64,000 nucleotides of DNA from Brevipalpus yothersi (taxonomy: Eukaryota > Arthropoda > Arachnida > Trombidiformes > Tenuipalpidae): the NCBI GenBank assembly GCA_003956705.1, contig QZCP01000025.1, forward strand, positions 102,423-166,422, written 5' to 3'. This document shows positions 26,844 through 38,789 of the stretch, piece after piece. The notes under the pieces were generated by a model. It made no database searches and was not told the DNA's origin. It was given only the letters and a program-made list of their open reading frames with translations. Position numbers and translations under genes: made by a program. How positions within the stretch are numbered: position 1 is the first letter of the stretch; every line of letters begins with the position of its first letter.

Positions 26844-26873
26844 AACTGATAAGATGATGCTTGCCTTTATATA
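26844..26873 (-). promoter_or_regulatory. TATA box and initiator of protease 1
   Basis: On the minus strand TATATAAA (26873-26866) is followed by the arthropod initiator TCAGTT (26849-26844), 24 bp later. The same pair is found before the protease at 49191. Confidence 0.8.
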
Positions 26874-27982
26874 AGCACCAAGTGAGACATTCTAGTGAGA
26901 CAGGTTCCGGTTGAAGGATATCGAACATATATCACTAAAGTCATATTCATATTTGGGACAAAGATGACACAGGAAGTAATTTTTGGAAATTATTCTCGAA
27001 TATTATAGTATTCACTCGAGTATATACTTAACATGCTAATGCAAATTTTTGAATCGTTATTTGATTGAAGCTATTTGTTCTTGAGCACCTTTTATGACTC
27101 TATGCGAACCCTTCATTGGTTTGAAACAATTATGATGAGGCCATTTCAACTGTGGAGTTTCCCCTGAGTATTGGAAAGAATGTTGCGATGAGATCATCTT
27201 CAAAAAATTTTTTCTCATACCTTTCATCATGTTGTCATAAATTTAAAAGCCAAGAAAGAATCAAATTTATTTTTCTGTGACTTATGTCATGGGCAAACTT
27301 TTAGGTGATAGTGAAAGCTAAATGTTACAATTTTTTGAATGACGCAGTTCAAATTCGAAATCGAATGTATACCGATAGATCTCCTCTCTTTGAATATGAA
27401 TCTTTGCGATTCTGACATTACAGAATGAACTGCACGAACAGAATCTTATGCTTAACTCTTATTTTTGCACAACCTACCTTACATACATATCTTTATTTTA
27501 CTAGAGTAATACAAAATTTGGCACATTTATCAAAAAAGCTGTATGTATGTCTGTGTTCTTGGTAGTGGCAAGGTAGGTCATCACATTCTAATCTATCATT
27601 GAAATTAAGTATTTCAGTGCTTAATAGAACAATGAAGACACAATCTTCTCTCTTTCTAACATTATTTTCGTACCTTCTCCCATGCAAAATTCTCATGAAT
27701 ACAAGAAAAAGTAAGAATCTCAATCAAAATTTCGTTTCTCTGCCCTTTCTTGGGTATCTGAGGTGGTGAACTCAAGAGACAGATATAGAACACTATTTGC
27801 GTGATGATTTATCATTTGGGAAGATTTCAAATTCTAAGCGGGTGTATTTTGATATCTTCTGAGCCAATCCTCTCAGGTTTCCATCTCTTTGGATGCCATT
27901 TCATTTTCTGTTTTTATCATCACCAGGGGAAGGCTGAAATTATCTCCATAATTTTTGAAATCTCTCAATTTTTCCCTACCAG

Positions 27983-28143
27983 AAGCTGTAAGTGGCATGA
28001 TTTGCATCGAAAATGCTGATCCTCATGAACAATATGGCTCTTGTCTTGAGAATGGAAAAACAAGTCTACAAGGCTATAGACCATACCTCAATTGTTATGA
28101 TCGAAAGACTAATGAAACCTACCGACCATTTATTACAGGATGA
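27983..28143 (+). pseudogene. Orphan domain exon of a four-cysteine protein (member 4)
   Basis: An exon-2-like block opens right after a CCTACCAG acceptor and ends in TGA at 28141. It encodes MICIENADPHEQYG, then SCLENGKTSLQGYRPYLNC and a YDRKTNETYR tail. The second cysteine of the signature is replaced (YGSC). No signal-peptide exon precedes it: the upstream sequence is that of other spacers, so a deletion seems to have removed exon 1. Probably a decayed copy, unless a distant exon 1 is used. Confidence 0.6.
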
Positions 28144-28440
28144 CCAAGGAGGAATATATCAAATTTGCATCTTCTGAGTGATGCCCTCTTATTTTACCAG
28201 AAAATGCTGTCTATCTTGAATGTTCTCTCTTCAATAAAAAAATGAATCTTCTATATCCATAGTTTCTTCTTCACTTCAGATTCACGTTAAAATAATTGTG
28301 AACCATAGAAATTTTGAGAGAGCTCATCTTGATATGAGGAACAAGCAAATAGTTTTCAACTGATCCCTATCCTTTAACTATCGAAATTCGATTCGAATAA
28401 CGAGATAAACTAATATAGCTATCTATTTATGTCTCGTTAC
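28144..28440. repeat. Remnant of the cluster's duplicated spacer
   Basis: Resembles 43670-43880 and 46130-46330 (shared GAAAATGCTGTCTATCTTG and downstream sequence), then diverges. Non-coding as far as I can see. Confidence 0.55.
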
Positions 28441-28982
28441 ACAACCCATCATCAATACTTTTCAATCATTTTTTCCAACCAGACACGGGAATGCAAGATA
28501 TTGCTGTATACGCCAAAAGTTTTTGCGTTGAAACCATAGCCCCATGATATGACATCCACTTGAACAAAATGGCCCTCTTCCTTGACCACGAGTGGACCTC
28601 CTTAGTCTCTTTTCGAAGCGTCTTTTAGACTGTCCTGTGAGCCAGCGTAAATCATCGTATCGTCAACGTGCTGATTGGTAAGTTTTTTCATGACCAGATG
28701 ACATATTTTGTTATCCACTAATGGCACATCAACTGATCTCAAATTTTTTGGATACTCCATTCGAAGGAGAAGTACGACCGTGACCAAAAACTTCAGCCAG
28801 CTCACCAATAAAAGTTTTGTTCGATAGAGTGATGACTCGAGGTGTATAGTCTCCTTGAACCAGGCTAGGTTTTTTGACAATACAAGCATCGCGATATCAT
28901 GGGAAAGGGAAAGAAGTGAAAATTTTGGGTGGATGATGAAACTTCAAGAACTTGGTGTTGCTCAAAGTCCTCCAGATTGGTC
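28441..28982 (-). pseudogene. Serine protease pseudogene (C-terminal half)
   Basis: Homologous to the last two thirds of the protease at 25905-26744 (IVDNKIC, NQHVDDTM, CAG region and the C-terminus) but broken. There are frame changes in the 28700-28900 part. In the active-site block the glycine and serine of GDSGGP are lost: it reads KRD followed by a stop. The N-terminal third, with the His codon, is missing. It cannot encode an active protease. Confidence 0.85.
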
Positions 28983-29049
28983 TCTATCTAGAGCTCAGCT
29001 TTATCCTCACCGAAGCTCTTGGAGGTCCAAATGTAACGGGCATTGGTGT

Positions 29050-30310
29050 TAACGATGTCTCTTTTTTTTATTAGGGAAGAAGCCTGCTATCCCACATTAC
29101 ATTCATGAAACTCACGAGAGAAGGGATTTTCGGATGGGCGGATTCTTAATACTAAGCATTAATGCTTCCAGTTGTCATGGTGCCGAATCAAGACCCCACT
29201 CCTTTCGGACACTTTCTCTGAACTTCTCTACATCATGAAGGATACCAGCCAGTTGTCTTGTTGCCTGAGAGAGATCATCGTCTCTACCATCGCATGCATG
29301 CGGAAGACAGATAGGAATGGTCTTTAATTCTTTCGGATCCAGACTTTTGAAGTATTTTTTGGTGAGAATTCTTCACGAAGAAGAGATCTGCGGCAATTGA
29401 GATAATCTTTCTAGCTATAGGAGCATTCGTATTCAAACTCGCTGTGCTACGTTGTTATGTGGAAAACTAGCATCAGAAGAAACTTGGCATTTTTGTGAGG
29501 ATGAGAACTGCAACGAAATTGTTAGCATTCAATAGAAAAATTTGAACTGCTCACCTCGAGAGCGAGAATTCTTGTGTCCTTTATTTGACACATTGTATCA
29601 TTTTTTTAGTTAGAGAGAGAAACAGTGAGAATATACGGCTCTACGCGAGCATACCCATATTGATTAACCATTTGACTATTTGTTGTGACTAGAAATAAAA
29701 CATACCCATGGCAATAACCTCAGTTGCAAGAACCATCTTTCTTACTCCCAGTTGGCTCTCCCTCAGACTCTTGTCTCTTCTTAGCTGAATTTCCATTTTT
29801 TTCTAGATCTAAATTTTTCTTCAATTCCTTCTCATTGACAAGAATCTTTCACGCTGTGAGATTGGATTCTGGTAAGCAGCGTTTGGATCAAGGATGAGGG
29901 AGCACGAGTGGGACTCTGAGTCCTGAGTTTCTGTTTGAGATTCTAGATGAGATTTGAAGAAAATGGAATTCTTATGATATATTTTTGGCTCCGCTGGCTG
30001 GTCGGAGAGCATCGAATTCTCAATTCTCAATTTATATGTTCCCGGGAACAGGAGAGCGAGACCGTTCATGAGAGCATCTTCATGTTTACCAGGAATTTCA
30101 ATCATGAATTGTCGCCTAGCAGATTCCTGGAAGAATCTTTTATGGTTGGTTGGTTATCAAAGGAATCAGAACGGGAGTATCCCAATGCGCAAAGCTGGGA
30201 GAGTGTTCCAGCTTTGATCTGCAATGGAACTAGATGAGATATTGCCAATCATGGTTGCCCACTTTCGAATCAATGTATTCATCACTTCATCGTACATCTA
30301 GATGAGTGAC
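29050..30310 (-). pseudogene. Decayed coding-like island, family not recognised
   Basis: Richer in GC than its surroundings. Open minus-strand pieces read like protein: one of about 60 residues at 29200-29360 (LKTIPICLPHACDGR, then RQLAGILHDVEKFRESVRKE), one at 29821-30105 (SARRQFMIEIPGKHEDALMN) and one at 30170-30300 (MYDEVMNTLIRKWATMIGN). They lie in different frames with stops between. On the plus strand, 29430-29540 encodes a cysteine-rich end (FCEDENCNE) that recalls Ly6 proteins. I cannot assemble a gene; I read it as a relic or a transposon-carried fragment. Confidence 0.3.
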
Positions 30311-31120
30311 AGTGAGTAGATTAATTAGAACAAGGGAGATATGAAATATGGAGGAACTTACGATTCATATCACTAGGTAAAGTTGTGGTCACCAATAGAA
30401 CAAAGGATGAAATTAGAATACAGTTGTAGATATAGATGCAACAATTGATACGTGACAGGTGATTCTAATATAAATATCATTGCTATAATTGGTAATCCTA
30501 GGCGTTCTGAACATGCTTACGATTAGGAGACCTTTACTCAAATTACCTCGGAGAAGCTGATAAAAATTCTTAAATGGCAGTTTCTTAATTCCATCATGGA
30601 GTTTGGAGGATTTGCCTCGTCAGAAAAACTCATTAACGGACCCCAGCACTTTCGTTGACTCCAGAAGACACTTATATCATTTGGAAAGAGTGCAAAGAGT
30701 TATCACATTGACTACATCTCCTTTTGTTCATGCATAGGACTTATTAAATCTTGTTCACCTCATTAATCAAATTTGATGAATCTCTTTTTGTGTACTTGAA
30801 CAATTGCCCAAGGTTGATGAAAGTTAAGTGAATTGGAGTAAACTTTCCCTTCACAGTTGTAGCTGTTGCTCATCATCTTCATTCATTAAGAGGTGTCATC
30901 GTGAACTATTGAAGTCAGTTTAGGCTGTAACCTTACTCCTCAATCTGAGGTAACTGAACTAAGACTAGTGCCTTTTGAAAAGTATTCACAAGATGAGAAA
31001 GCATCTATCATCTGTCATTTCCAAGATAATTTGTCTCATTGTTCTATTTTCCAGCTTATTGATCCCTCGTCATCGAGAGAAAGGATACTTTTATAGGTAT
31101 TGGTACACAAATTAGACAAA
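30311..31120. other. Intergenic, nothing recognised
   Basis: AT-rich with no supportable open frame. It ends at the TA next to the inverted-repeat element at 31121. Confidence 0.4.
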
Positions 31121-32355
31121 TATACAGGGTGTTTCAGAGTAATATGACGAGTTTGAAACGCTTATATCTTGAGAACCCTTCAGAGAATTTTGGAAATTCT
31201 TTCGATATTGTACAGTGCAAATGTGTGAATTTTGTTTGCCATAAGTTTCAAAGGAGTCTGATAAATTTTCAGGATAGATAACAGGGTCCAAAGTGAAAAT
31301 TTAGTATATCTTGGCTGGTGGGTGAAATATTGACTGAGTGATGACATTTTTTGAATTCTCATAGAAAATCACATCTCAAAAAGTTAGTTCGACATCGATA
31401 AGATAAGAGATAAGAGAGCGGGAGATCAAACTCAATCACCTTCAACCGAACTCGAGGCTTCCTCAGCACCCCTTGAGAGATGGGAATAGCTTCGAAATCG
31501 CAAATCAGACTTATTTTGGCCTGAGAATTTCTTATCAAGCTTAAAATTCCTGGAAATCATAATTTCATTTTCTCTCCTATCAGGCTGCTCGAGGGCAAAT
31601 TGGCTTCTAGGATTCTAGGCGCGGTCTCGTGGAGAAAAAAGGACTCAAACTACTCATCTCAATGAATTGAACTTATGAGCATCATCTCCAGGATTTTTTG
31701 AGCCTTGAAAACCGCTTTTTTAAGCATGATTATCTCATTCATGATCCATTCGTTATCAGAGAAGACAATGAATGCGGGATTATTAAAAGGAGGATTCCGA
31801 TTTAAGAGACATCCTATTAACTCTTGTGAATTGGATGCTCGCTCGAAAAACCCCTGAGTCAGAGTTTTATGAGAGGTCGAAGATTGGGAATGAATGGATA
31901 CTGGAGAGGGATATCGCTTATCCTGCGAGTTTTGCTGTGAGTTTTTAATCAAAATGATGAGTTTCGAGTTAATCAGCGAGGAGAAGTCATATTGAGTTGT
32001 CGAAACAGCAGTTTTTCTGTTCAAAATCTTCATAGATGAGCCAAAAAGTGGAGTTTTTAGCTCCTTCAACTCTTATCTTATCGATCTTGGACTAACTCCA
32101 TGAGATGTAATTTATGAGGATTCCAAAAATGTCATCACTCAGTCAATATTTTACCCACTAGCTAAGATATACTAAATTTTCACTTTGGACCCTGTTATCT
32201 ATCCTGAAAATTTATCAGACTCCTTTGAAACTTATGGCAAACGAAATTCACACATTTGCACTGTACAATATCGAAAGAAATTCCAAAATTCTCTGAAGGG
32301 TTCTCAAGATATAAGCGTTTCAAACTCGTCATATTACTCTGAAGCACCTTGTATA
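31121..32355. mobile_element. Non-autonomous DNA transposon with long terminal inverted repeats
   Basis: The left end starts TATACAGGGTGTTTCAGAG and the right end reads the same outward with two changes. The arms are about 285 bp each (31121-31410 and 32070-32355), readable as inverted copies almost throughout (for example TAATATGACGAG, TTGCCATAAGTTTCAAAG, GATAGATAACAGGGTCC). A TA lies outside each ACAGGGTG/ACAAGGTG tip, fitting a TA target-site duplication as in Tc1/mariner-like and related elements. The 660 bp centre has one open frame (31659-32069) with no transposase motif, so movement would need an enzyme supplied elsewhere. The superfamily is not settled. Confidence 0.85.
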
Positions 32356-34330
32356 GCTCTGACAACCTCAAAATTGAAGTCAGAGTCAACCTCGAGGATG
32401 GTGCCTTGAGCTTCTTGTACTTCATCAGTGATGGAGATTAGTGCCATAGAAAAAAGATGCTTGCTCAAGAACATTTTCAAGATTTCCATCATAAACAATC
32501 AATTTCTCCATGATTACTCATACAATCTGCCAGATCTCCCCATCGAGAGAGAGAGAGCTTTCCAAATTCAAGTTGATATGTTAAATTTTTTCCCCAAGAA
32601 CAGATATTGTCAAATCATCAATGGACTTGAAGGGAAATACTGCATGTCAAACAAAGTAACTTGAGATATCTTCATTGATTCAGACAATCTCGTCTCAAGT
32701 TTTGAAAAGTCACGTCACCAATTATCAAGTCCCAGGAGGAGAAACTTGAAAAAGATTGTTCTGAAAGTGGTGGAAATAGTGAGTCCTAGATAATCAATTC
32801 GATTCCAACAAACAGGTGGCCTTTTTTCAAGCTGTTTTGATTAATTGAGAAAGAACCTGGATATTACTCAGGCCAAGAGTCTAAAATCAAAGATCAGGTC
32901 AAGAGCTTTTGCCTCTCTAAGACTCATCTTCGGCCTCTGCTTCTTGCCTTCTCTTAGACCATTTTCAGGTTATTTCATCTACGACTTTAATGAAATAAGC
33001 TCATTGATATCCCTCTGTGATACTTTTTTTGGAGAGGAGGTGATGAATTTCTGTCATAAATTGTACGATTTGATAGTCATAGACTCGCCAGCATACAATT
33101 CTGCATCCGCTATCCAAACTTTTACGCCTCTCTACAATCAACCTACTGATAACAAAGTGGGGTGAAGAAATATGGCTCTGATTATTCTTTCGTTCATATC
33201 TCTGGACTATATGAGGTATTTTTCATATCTTGGACATTGTGGGATCCTACACCCCTCAAAGAGCTAATAGGCTAAGGGTGCTCTCATGTACTCATTCTCC
33301 ATCTTTATCTTTATCTCCCCACCTCTTGATGAACTCATTATCATCATCAACTTCCAAAAAATTTATAAGCTTGGACATTCATTCACGCTTAAGCTCCCAG
33401 CCCATCCATCAATTATTTATAGAAAGTAGTATTATTATACACACCTCATACTAGATCGGGTGTACCAGTCTATCACAAAACATGATGATGACCATCACCA
33501 CCATCACCACCACAATCAAAGCACCAGCACAAAGGCGAATGAGAGAAAGAGAGATAGAGAGAGAGATGATCAACAGATTGAAATTGACCGAAATCAAGAT
33601 GTTGGCACTTGCAGCGGCAGCGCTGCCATCTATTCACTCCATTGGTGGTTTATTCAACTATAATTAATAGTATTCAACTTAATCATGATTGAACTAACCA
33701 TTTTCTTCCCCTTATTCTGGTTCTTCTTTCCCCTTTCTTACTTTGAAAGCTACATTATATTAGAATAATTCATTCATATTGCATTTTTTCCTTTTTATTC
33801 CGAATACTTTTATTTCAATAATTTGTCCACTCCGAATATACTTGAAAAAATATTTTCAAGCCTAGAGAATGCATTATAAGTTTTTTTTCTTCTTTGAAAC
33901 CTCAAACCAAAATTGCATGTCCGGAAAATTTTCGTTCTAACGGTAATAATTATTTTTGGCATTGTAAAAGTATCCATCTGTTTATTCTTTAATTCTTCAT
34001 GTTTTCTCAACTTCACTTCCCACAGGATATTTCTAAGGATGAATTGTATGGCTAATTAATTCACATGATAATGGTATTCAATTATTTTGAAACGTTGAGT
34101 GATTACGTCTGTTTTATTTTTCTTTACATTTATTCTGAATAAGCTCATTCAACGAAATTTTTCTCCAACTTCGTTCGTCTTGAATTCGTCTGTAGACATT
34201 TTAAATGTATTATTCATCCAATTTCGATGTTAAAATTTTTTTTCTTCATTTTTGAACTGGGAAGGCATTTGTCATATTATTACTCAATATCATCAGTGTA
34301 TAGAATTTTTTTTCATTCATTTTTGGAACA
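32356..34330. other. Transposon-island spacer without a supportable gene
   Basis: Short coding-like traces only. The minus strand near 33100 reads WIADAELYAGESM, which recalls a piggyBac-type transposase block but is interrupted by stops. A (CAT/CAC)n patch at about 33480-33520 gives a poly-His open frame of no evident meaning. Confidence 0.35.
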
Positions 34331-34534
34331 ATGCTTCAATTCTATTCATGGTCAGTCTCTTTGCGCACTCTCCGCAATACTGCGCTTGGCACAAAAGTGG
34401 TCAACCGCTGGTGTGAAGGCCAGCTGCAGCATGAACAGAGCTATTTTCCTTGTGGTCACTGGATATTTGCAGATTGTATGTTTACCGCTGTTGCCATTTC
34501 GCGCTTGACTACTTGTCCTCTCTGTAGGAGCTGA
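34331..34534 (+). pseudogene. RING-finger-like fragment
   Basis: A 67-codon open frame ends with FPCGHWIFADCMF and TCPLCRS, matching the second half of a C3HC4 RING finger (Cys-Gly-His, Cys, then Cys-Pro-Leu-Cys). The usual first Cys-x2-Cys pair is not present upstream in this frame, so the zinc site would be incomplete. It may be a decayed E3 ubiquitin ligase exon or chance; flanking DNA is transposon-like. Confidence 0.25.
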
Positions 34535-35310
34535 CTTGTTTGATCGAATCATGGAGCATCTTCGGTAGCGGGCGTAGTCTCTCTCATTCCGTCCTGCGTC
34601 GTTCCCCTCATCGGTGGTGGGAGTCGTCTCTCTCGTTGGTGTGCATGGTCTTCAGTTGGTTGGTGTTGGCAATCAACATACAATCGTGAACGTGACATTA
34701 TCAGTATACATAGCTACACAAAGTGAGTGCCCGCAGCCATGGATCCAAGGACTTCTCCAAACACGAAGCTCTCGAAAGGTGGTTGCCAGGAGGAGGTGAT
34801 CTTGAATGCAATGGTCAATGAGCCAAGTGATGGGTCCGATGAAATCACCGTTTCCATTACTCTCCACAAAGCGTATAATGGTGGAGGTGGTCTACCTAGC
34901 TGCATTGGTGCACCACAGGATGTAGTTAACGACAGCAGCGACGACGACGACCATAGAGACAAAAAATGTGATGCTGTTTACATCTGCGAAATCAGAGAGA
35001 CAGTCCAAGGAAGGGTGGAAAAAAATCTTGTCAGACATTTGGGATTGAATGTTGGAACCTTTTTCGCTTTCTTCATATTCCAACAATGTGTCGTGTATAA
35101 TAAGCTTTAATGCATTGGTCCACACACATACATGGGGACACAATGTTCATGGAGAAAATCATGAAGCTGAAAGGCAAAAGGAGAATAATGTTCTTCTTGT
35201 CCAAGACACAACTGATAGACAAAAACGTGTTTTTTTTATCCTTAACTCGCCGATGGAATGATAAAGCTCATTATGCTTCGCACAAGCTAGAAACTCTGGA
35301 TCTATTCATA
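34535..35310. other. Unassigned sequence with a 127-codon open frame
   Basis: Base composition is less AT-rich than around. The plus frame 34727-35110 (starting MPAAMDPRTSPNTKL, with an SSDDDDH acidic run) has no domain I know. It lies between the RING-like fragment and a transposon-like end at 35311-35328. Confidence 0.25.
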
Positions 35311-35328
35311 ATTTTGGAACACCTTGTA
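35311..35328 (-). repeat. Possible terminus of a transposon
   Basis: Read on the minus strand it is TACAAGGTGTTCCAAAAT, the same style of tip as the element at 31121 (TACAGGGTGTTTC). I found no matching opposite end, so this may be a one-ended remnant. Confidence 0.35.
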
Positions 35329-37595
35329 TGATCAAAGAATATTATTGTCTAATTTCTACTAGTTCTAAGTAATTTCAACCCAGAAAAACACACTATAAAG
35401 AGGAAAATACGTTAAGGGAGAATTATAAACGGAGGAGAGTGTGATAAGGGTACTTATCCGATCAATAAATAATCATGCAAGGAGAAAAAAGATTCTTCTC
35501 AAAAATTCCAGGTTCATAATGATCCCTACTTCCACAAATCTCCCTGACACTTGAGAAACACAGTGACAACAAGCTCAGCTAGGGTAATTGATGCAGAGAA
35601 GAAATAAGTTTTTCAATCAAGTATAGACACAATTCTGAGTTGTAAAAAGTTCACGAATATGGTTGATAAGGGAAGTTTAAGCGCACAAAGCTCACTTAGA
35701 ACGAACCGAATTCACAAAACTATTTAACAAAATATTGGATGAACGGTAACACTTACAACTTGGATGAAAAAGAGAAGAATTGATAAACTTGGTAAGACGA
35801 AGGGGTTGAGAATCCAACTTGAAAAAAACAGTATTGCTGATGGTCGAGGTCGAGAATAAGCACAGGAATAAAGGTCTCAAGTGTGTTGAGGGAGATAAAT
35901 CAATACAAATTCAGGGTCTTCCGGCAAATGTGATTTTTATTAGTGATTGTCACTTGTAACTTTGGCAGCCACTGATAACTCTACCAGTGGTCAGTTTGGT
36001 ATCACAATGGGAAAAAATGAAGAGAGTAATCATTGACCTGTGGCCTAGGGGTGACTCTTATGAGGTGGAGCATTAAAAAGAAGGTGGCTAACAGGCTGTC
36101 CAATTGAACAGAGTAACTGTGTGATCTGACAGTATAACAGTGGGATAGAGAGAAGAGCATCTGGTTGGAAGAACAATCGGACAGAGTAACGGGGTGGCAA
36201 GATAGGAACATGAAGGAGGAGTGAATACCTCAGCCTTGCAGTATGCTCAGGGGTATTCCGGGCAATGGGAAAGCTCCTAGAGCAGCTTGCAGTGAGTCAC
36301 GAAAAAAACGAGTCGAGAGCTCACCTATTCGATGATAAGGCAAGTTGAGGACTGATTTTATCGAGTGATCTCTCCTGCTTTTATACTCTTTGGGCCGCAT
36401 TCTAAAGGAACTAGGGAGAATAGCAGAAGCTGGAATAGCCTTTTTTCCTGCTTTTGGCCTAATCGGTCGTATACCAGACATTTTTCAATCAAAGACAATT
36501 ACTAACAATGTAACTAATTGCTTATCTTGTCATCTTCCTGTTATTGTCATAAGTCTTCTCGTATGCTACTTAATCGATTTTCCATCATTCTGATGAATCA
36601 ATGAATCAGTCATTTCTCTTAATTAATTACAATTCGAGTGTTTGTTTTCAAAGGACATTCGGTAACATAACCGCCTAGTGTTTCCACGCCGAGTTTTCGC
36701 GGAAGTGCGCAATTTAGAGAGAGAGCAAAAGTGCGAGAGGGAAAAGAGAGAGACTTGGACGTTCGCCGTAAGCTGTTGGCCCGAAGTGCATTCAGTGCAT
36801 TGTTTTTTTGTTAAGTTTTTCTTCTTTGTTGCTGTTACGTTTCTGTTTTTGTAATATCTTTTTGTTAAGTTCGATCAATTCGTTGTTATATTTGATATTT
36901 TCGTTTAATTTGAAGTGTTGAACTGCCTCATCACAGATGGTTCGTTATCCATTCCAACAAAAAATCCAGAAAGGATATAACTGAAAGAAATCCACAGGAC
37001 AACGACAAAGAACTCAAACCCGAGGCATGCGATCATATCATGTAGGAGAGTAAGAGTAGAAAGGATAGAGGAGAGATAGCATTTGCTCTGTAGATATTAC
37101 ACTGAGCAATGAATAAATTGATCATCAATCAGAGCTAAAACTGTTATTCAATATTGACAAGGTGAGTGCCGAGGTTCAATCCTAAACTTAGTGGGAAGCT
37201 CGGACGATTCTCTTGGTTCTTCATGGATCACAGCCTCCTATAACTTATTAATGGTGTTAAATGAGGATTTGACATAGTTAGCTTTGAATTCATATAGTAG
37301 AGCTCAACTCATCATAGCCTGAATGACCCTCTCCTCATCGAATTGTTCACTATACTTTACCTGATTAAAAGTTCTGATTGGGCTGAACTAATCAATCGAT
37401 GCTTCTAGAGCACTGGAATTTAGCATCCTAAGTTCCGAATTGTCTCTCGAAGTTAATCACCTGACAGACCTTTCTACATAGATGACGCCACTGTTTGACC
37501 TTCAGAGGAAGTGAGTGTGGCCGGAAATTGAGTGATTGACAGTTCGACAAGATAATTACAGTTTTGTTTTCATTCCCTGAATATTTCAATTTAAA
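35329..37595. other. Unassigned repeat-like DNA
   Basis: No gene supported. 36660-36940 is GC-richer (GTGTTTCCACGCCGAG onwards) and resembles a 5' leader or an LTR-like segment, but I see no second copy, target duplication or primer-binding site in the window. Confidence 0.35.
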
Positions 37596-38614
37596 ATGAG
37601 TGATATTAGTGATCCTGATTGGGTGTTCCCTGGACCCTCTCACCATGTTGAGAGACCGTGTGCTGAGCAACCTGCTTGGAATTGGGCTAAGATCGAGCTA
37701 ATTTGTGCCACCCGTGAAAATGCCATAGTGTGGGCTCAACAAAACAAGCTCCTTCACAGTAAGTATGAGTGCTCTCATCATCGGATGCTCGCATGATTTT
37801 TGATATCAATCGTAGCTGTTCTGGACAATTCCGATGCTCAAAGCGTAACAAGAGCCGTGGGTGATCGAGTGAGGAAGTTGGTGCTACCAAAGACACTTGG
37901 TTTGAAAATCACAAAATTACCATCACGACGGCGGTCAGATTCATGTATGCTTGGACGCTTGGACTTGAATATGAGGAGATGATGGTGCAGTGTCAGGTAG
38001 ACTCAGCAAAGATGTCACGAGAAACAGTCTGTAATTGGTCACACTATTGCAGGGAATTGATTGCCGATCATTTTCTCCTCTCTCAAGAAGATGCCGATAA
38101 GATTGGTGGGCCAGGTGAAATCGTCCGGATTGATGAAGCCAAGTTCGGAAGAAGAAAATATCATCGAGGAAGAAGAGTGGAGGGACACTGGGTACTTGGA
38201 TTAATCGAGGATGATAGCGTGGATCTAAGATTGGAAATTTGTCCACAAAATTTGAGGAGCGCCGAGGTTTTAATTCCATTAATCAAAAAACATGCAAAGC
38301 CAGGGACCTTAATTCGTACCGATGGATGAGGTTACAGTAGTTCAACTCGCATGGAATATTTCCACGAAACTATCAATCACTCAAAAGAATTCGTGACTGC
38401 TGATGGTGTCCACACTAATCAGTTTGGATCAATATGGAGACCCAAGCGACAGCATTTCAGGGGTCGATTAATAGGAAAAGATGTTTTCACCAACCACATT
38501 GTCGAGTATCGATGGCGTCGATGGTGTCGACTGAAGAATATTGATAAATTTGATTCGCTTGTTTCTTATATACAGAAAGAATACCCACTTGAGAAGCCCA
38601 CCAAAACTCAATAA
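37596..38614 (+). pseudogene. Merlin/ISXO2-like (IS1595-type) transposase, decayed
   Basis: DDE transposase of the Merlin/IS1016-ISXO2 group, which cuts and pastes its own element. The frame used at 37596-37796 ends in TGA. The homologous sequence then continues in another frame with a TGA at 37862, and from 37943 gives the diagnostic block RIDEAKFGRRKYHRGRRVEG, WVLGLIED, then LIRTDG at about 38310. A TGA at 38327 falls where the family has a Trp codon. The frame resumes with INHSKEFV, then GVHTNQFGSIWRPKR. The first two catalytic Asp codons (38132, 38321) survive, but the Glu expected after HTN is changed (NQFGSIW). Three disruptions and a lost catalytic residue mean it is inactive. Confidence 0.85.
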
Positions 38615-38698
38615 AATAAGCTTTCTCCTCATTCCCTTTAATTCTCATCCTGTCGTGAGTTCTGTTGATCGAATCAGGTTAGGTTGATCATGTTACAT

Positions 38699-38760
38699 AG
38701 GTTAGGTAGGATAGGATAGGATAGGCTAGGCTAGGCTAGGTTAGGTTAGGTTAGGTTAGG
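38699..38760. repeat. Interstitial TTAGG-like telomeric array
   Basis: About twelve 5-bp units: ATAGG and CTAGG variants followed by four perfect TTAGG copies (38741-38760), with more GGTTAGG nearby at 38675-38685 and 38780-38788. TTAGG is the ancestral arthropod telomere repeat. It lies just after the decayed transposase. Confidence 0.8.
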
Positions 38761-38789
38761 CCCGGGTTGAAGCGTTACTCAGGTTAGGT

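Noticed and set aside
31659..32069. 136-codon open frame inside the long-TIR element
   Set aside because: No transposase motif, and part of it runs to the edge of the inverted arm; it cannot be supported as a gene.
33460..33667. His-rich open frame with a signal-like MLALAAAALP
   Set aside because: It is driven by a CAT/CAC repeat and lies in repeat-derived DNA with no splice or promoter context.
36677..36934. Possible solo LTR (TG...CA edges, GC-richer sequence)
   Set aside because: No target-site duplication, second LTR or tRNA primer site could be seen.
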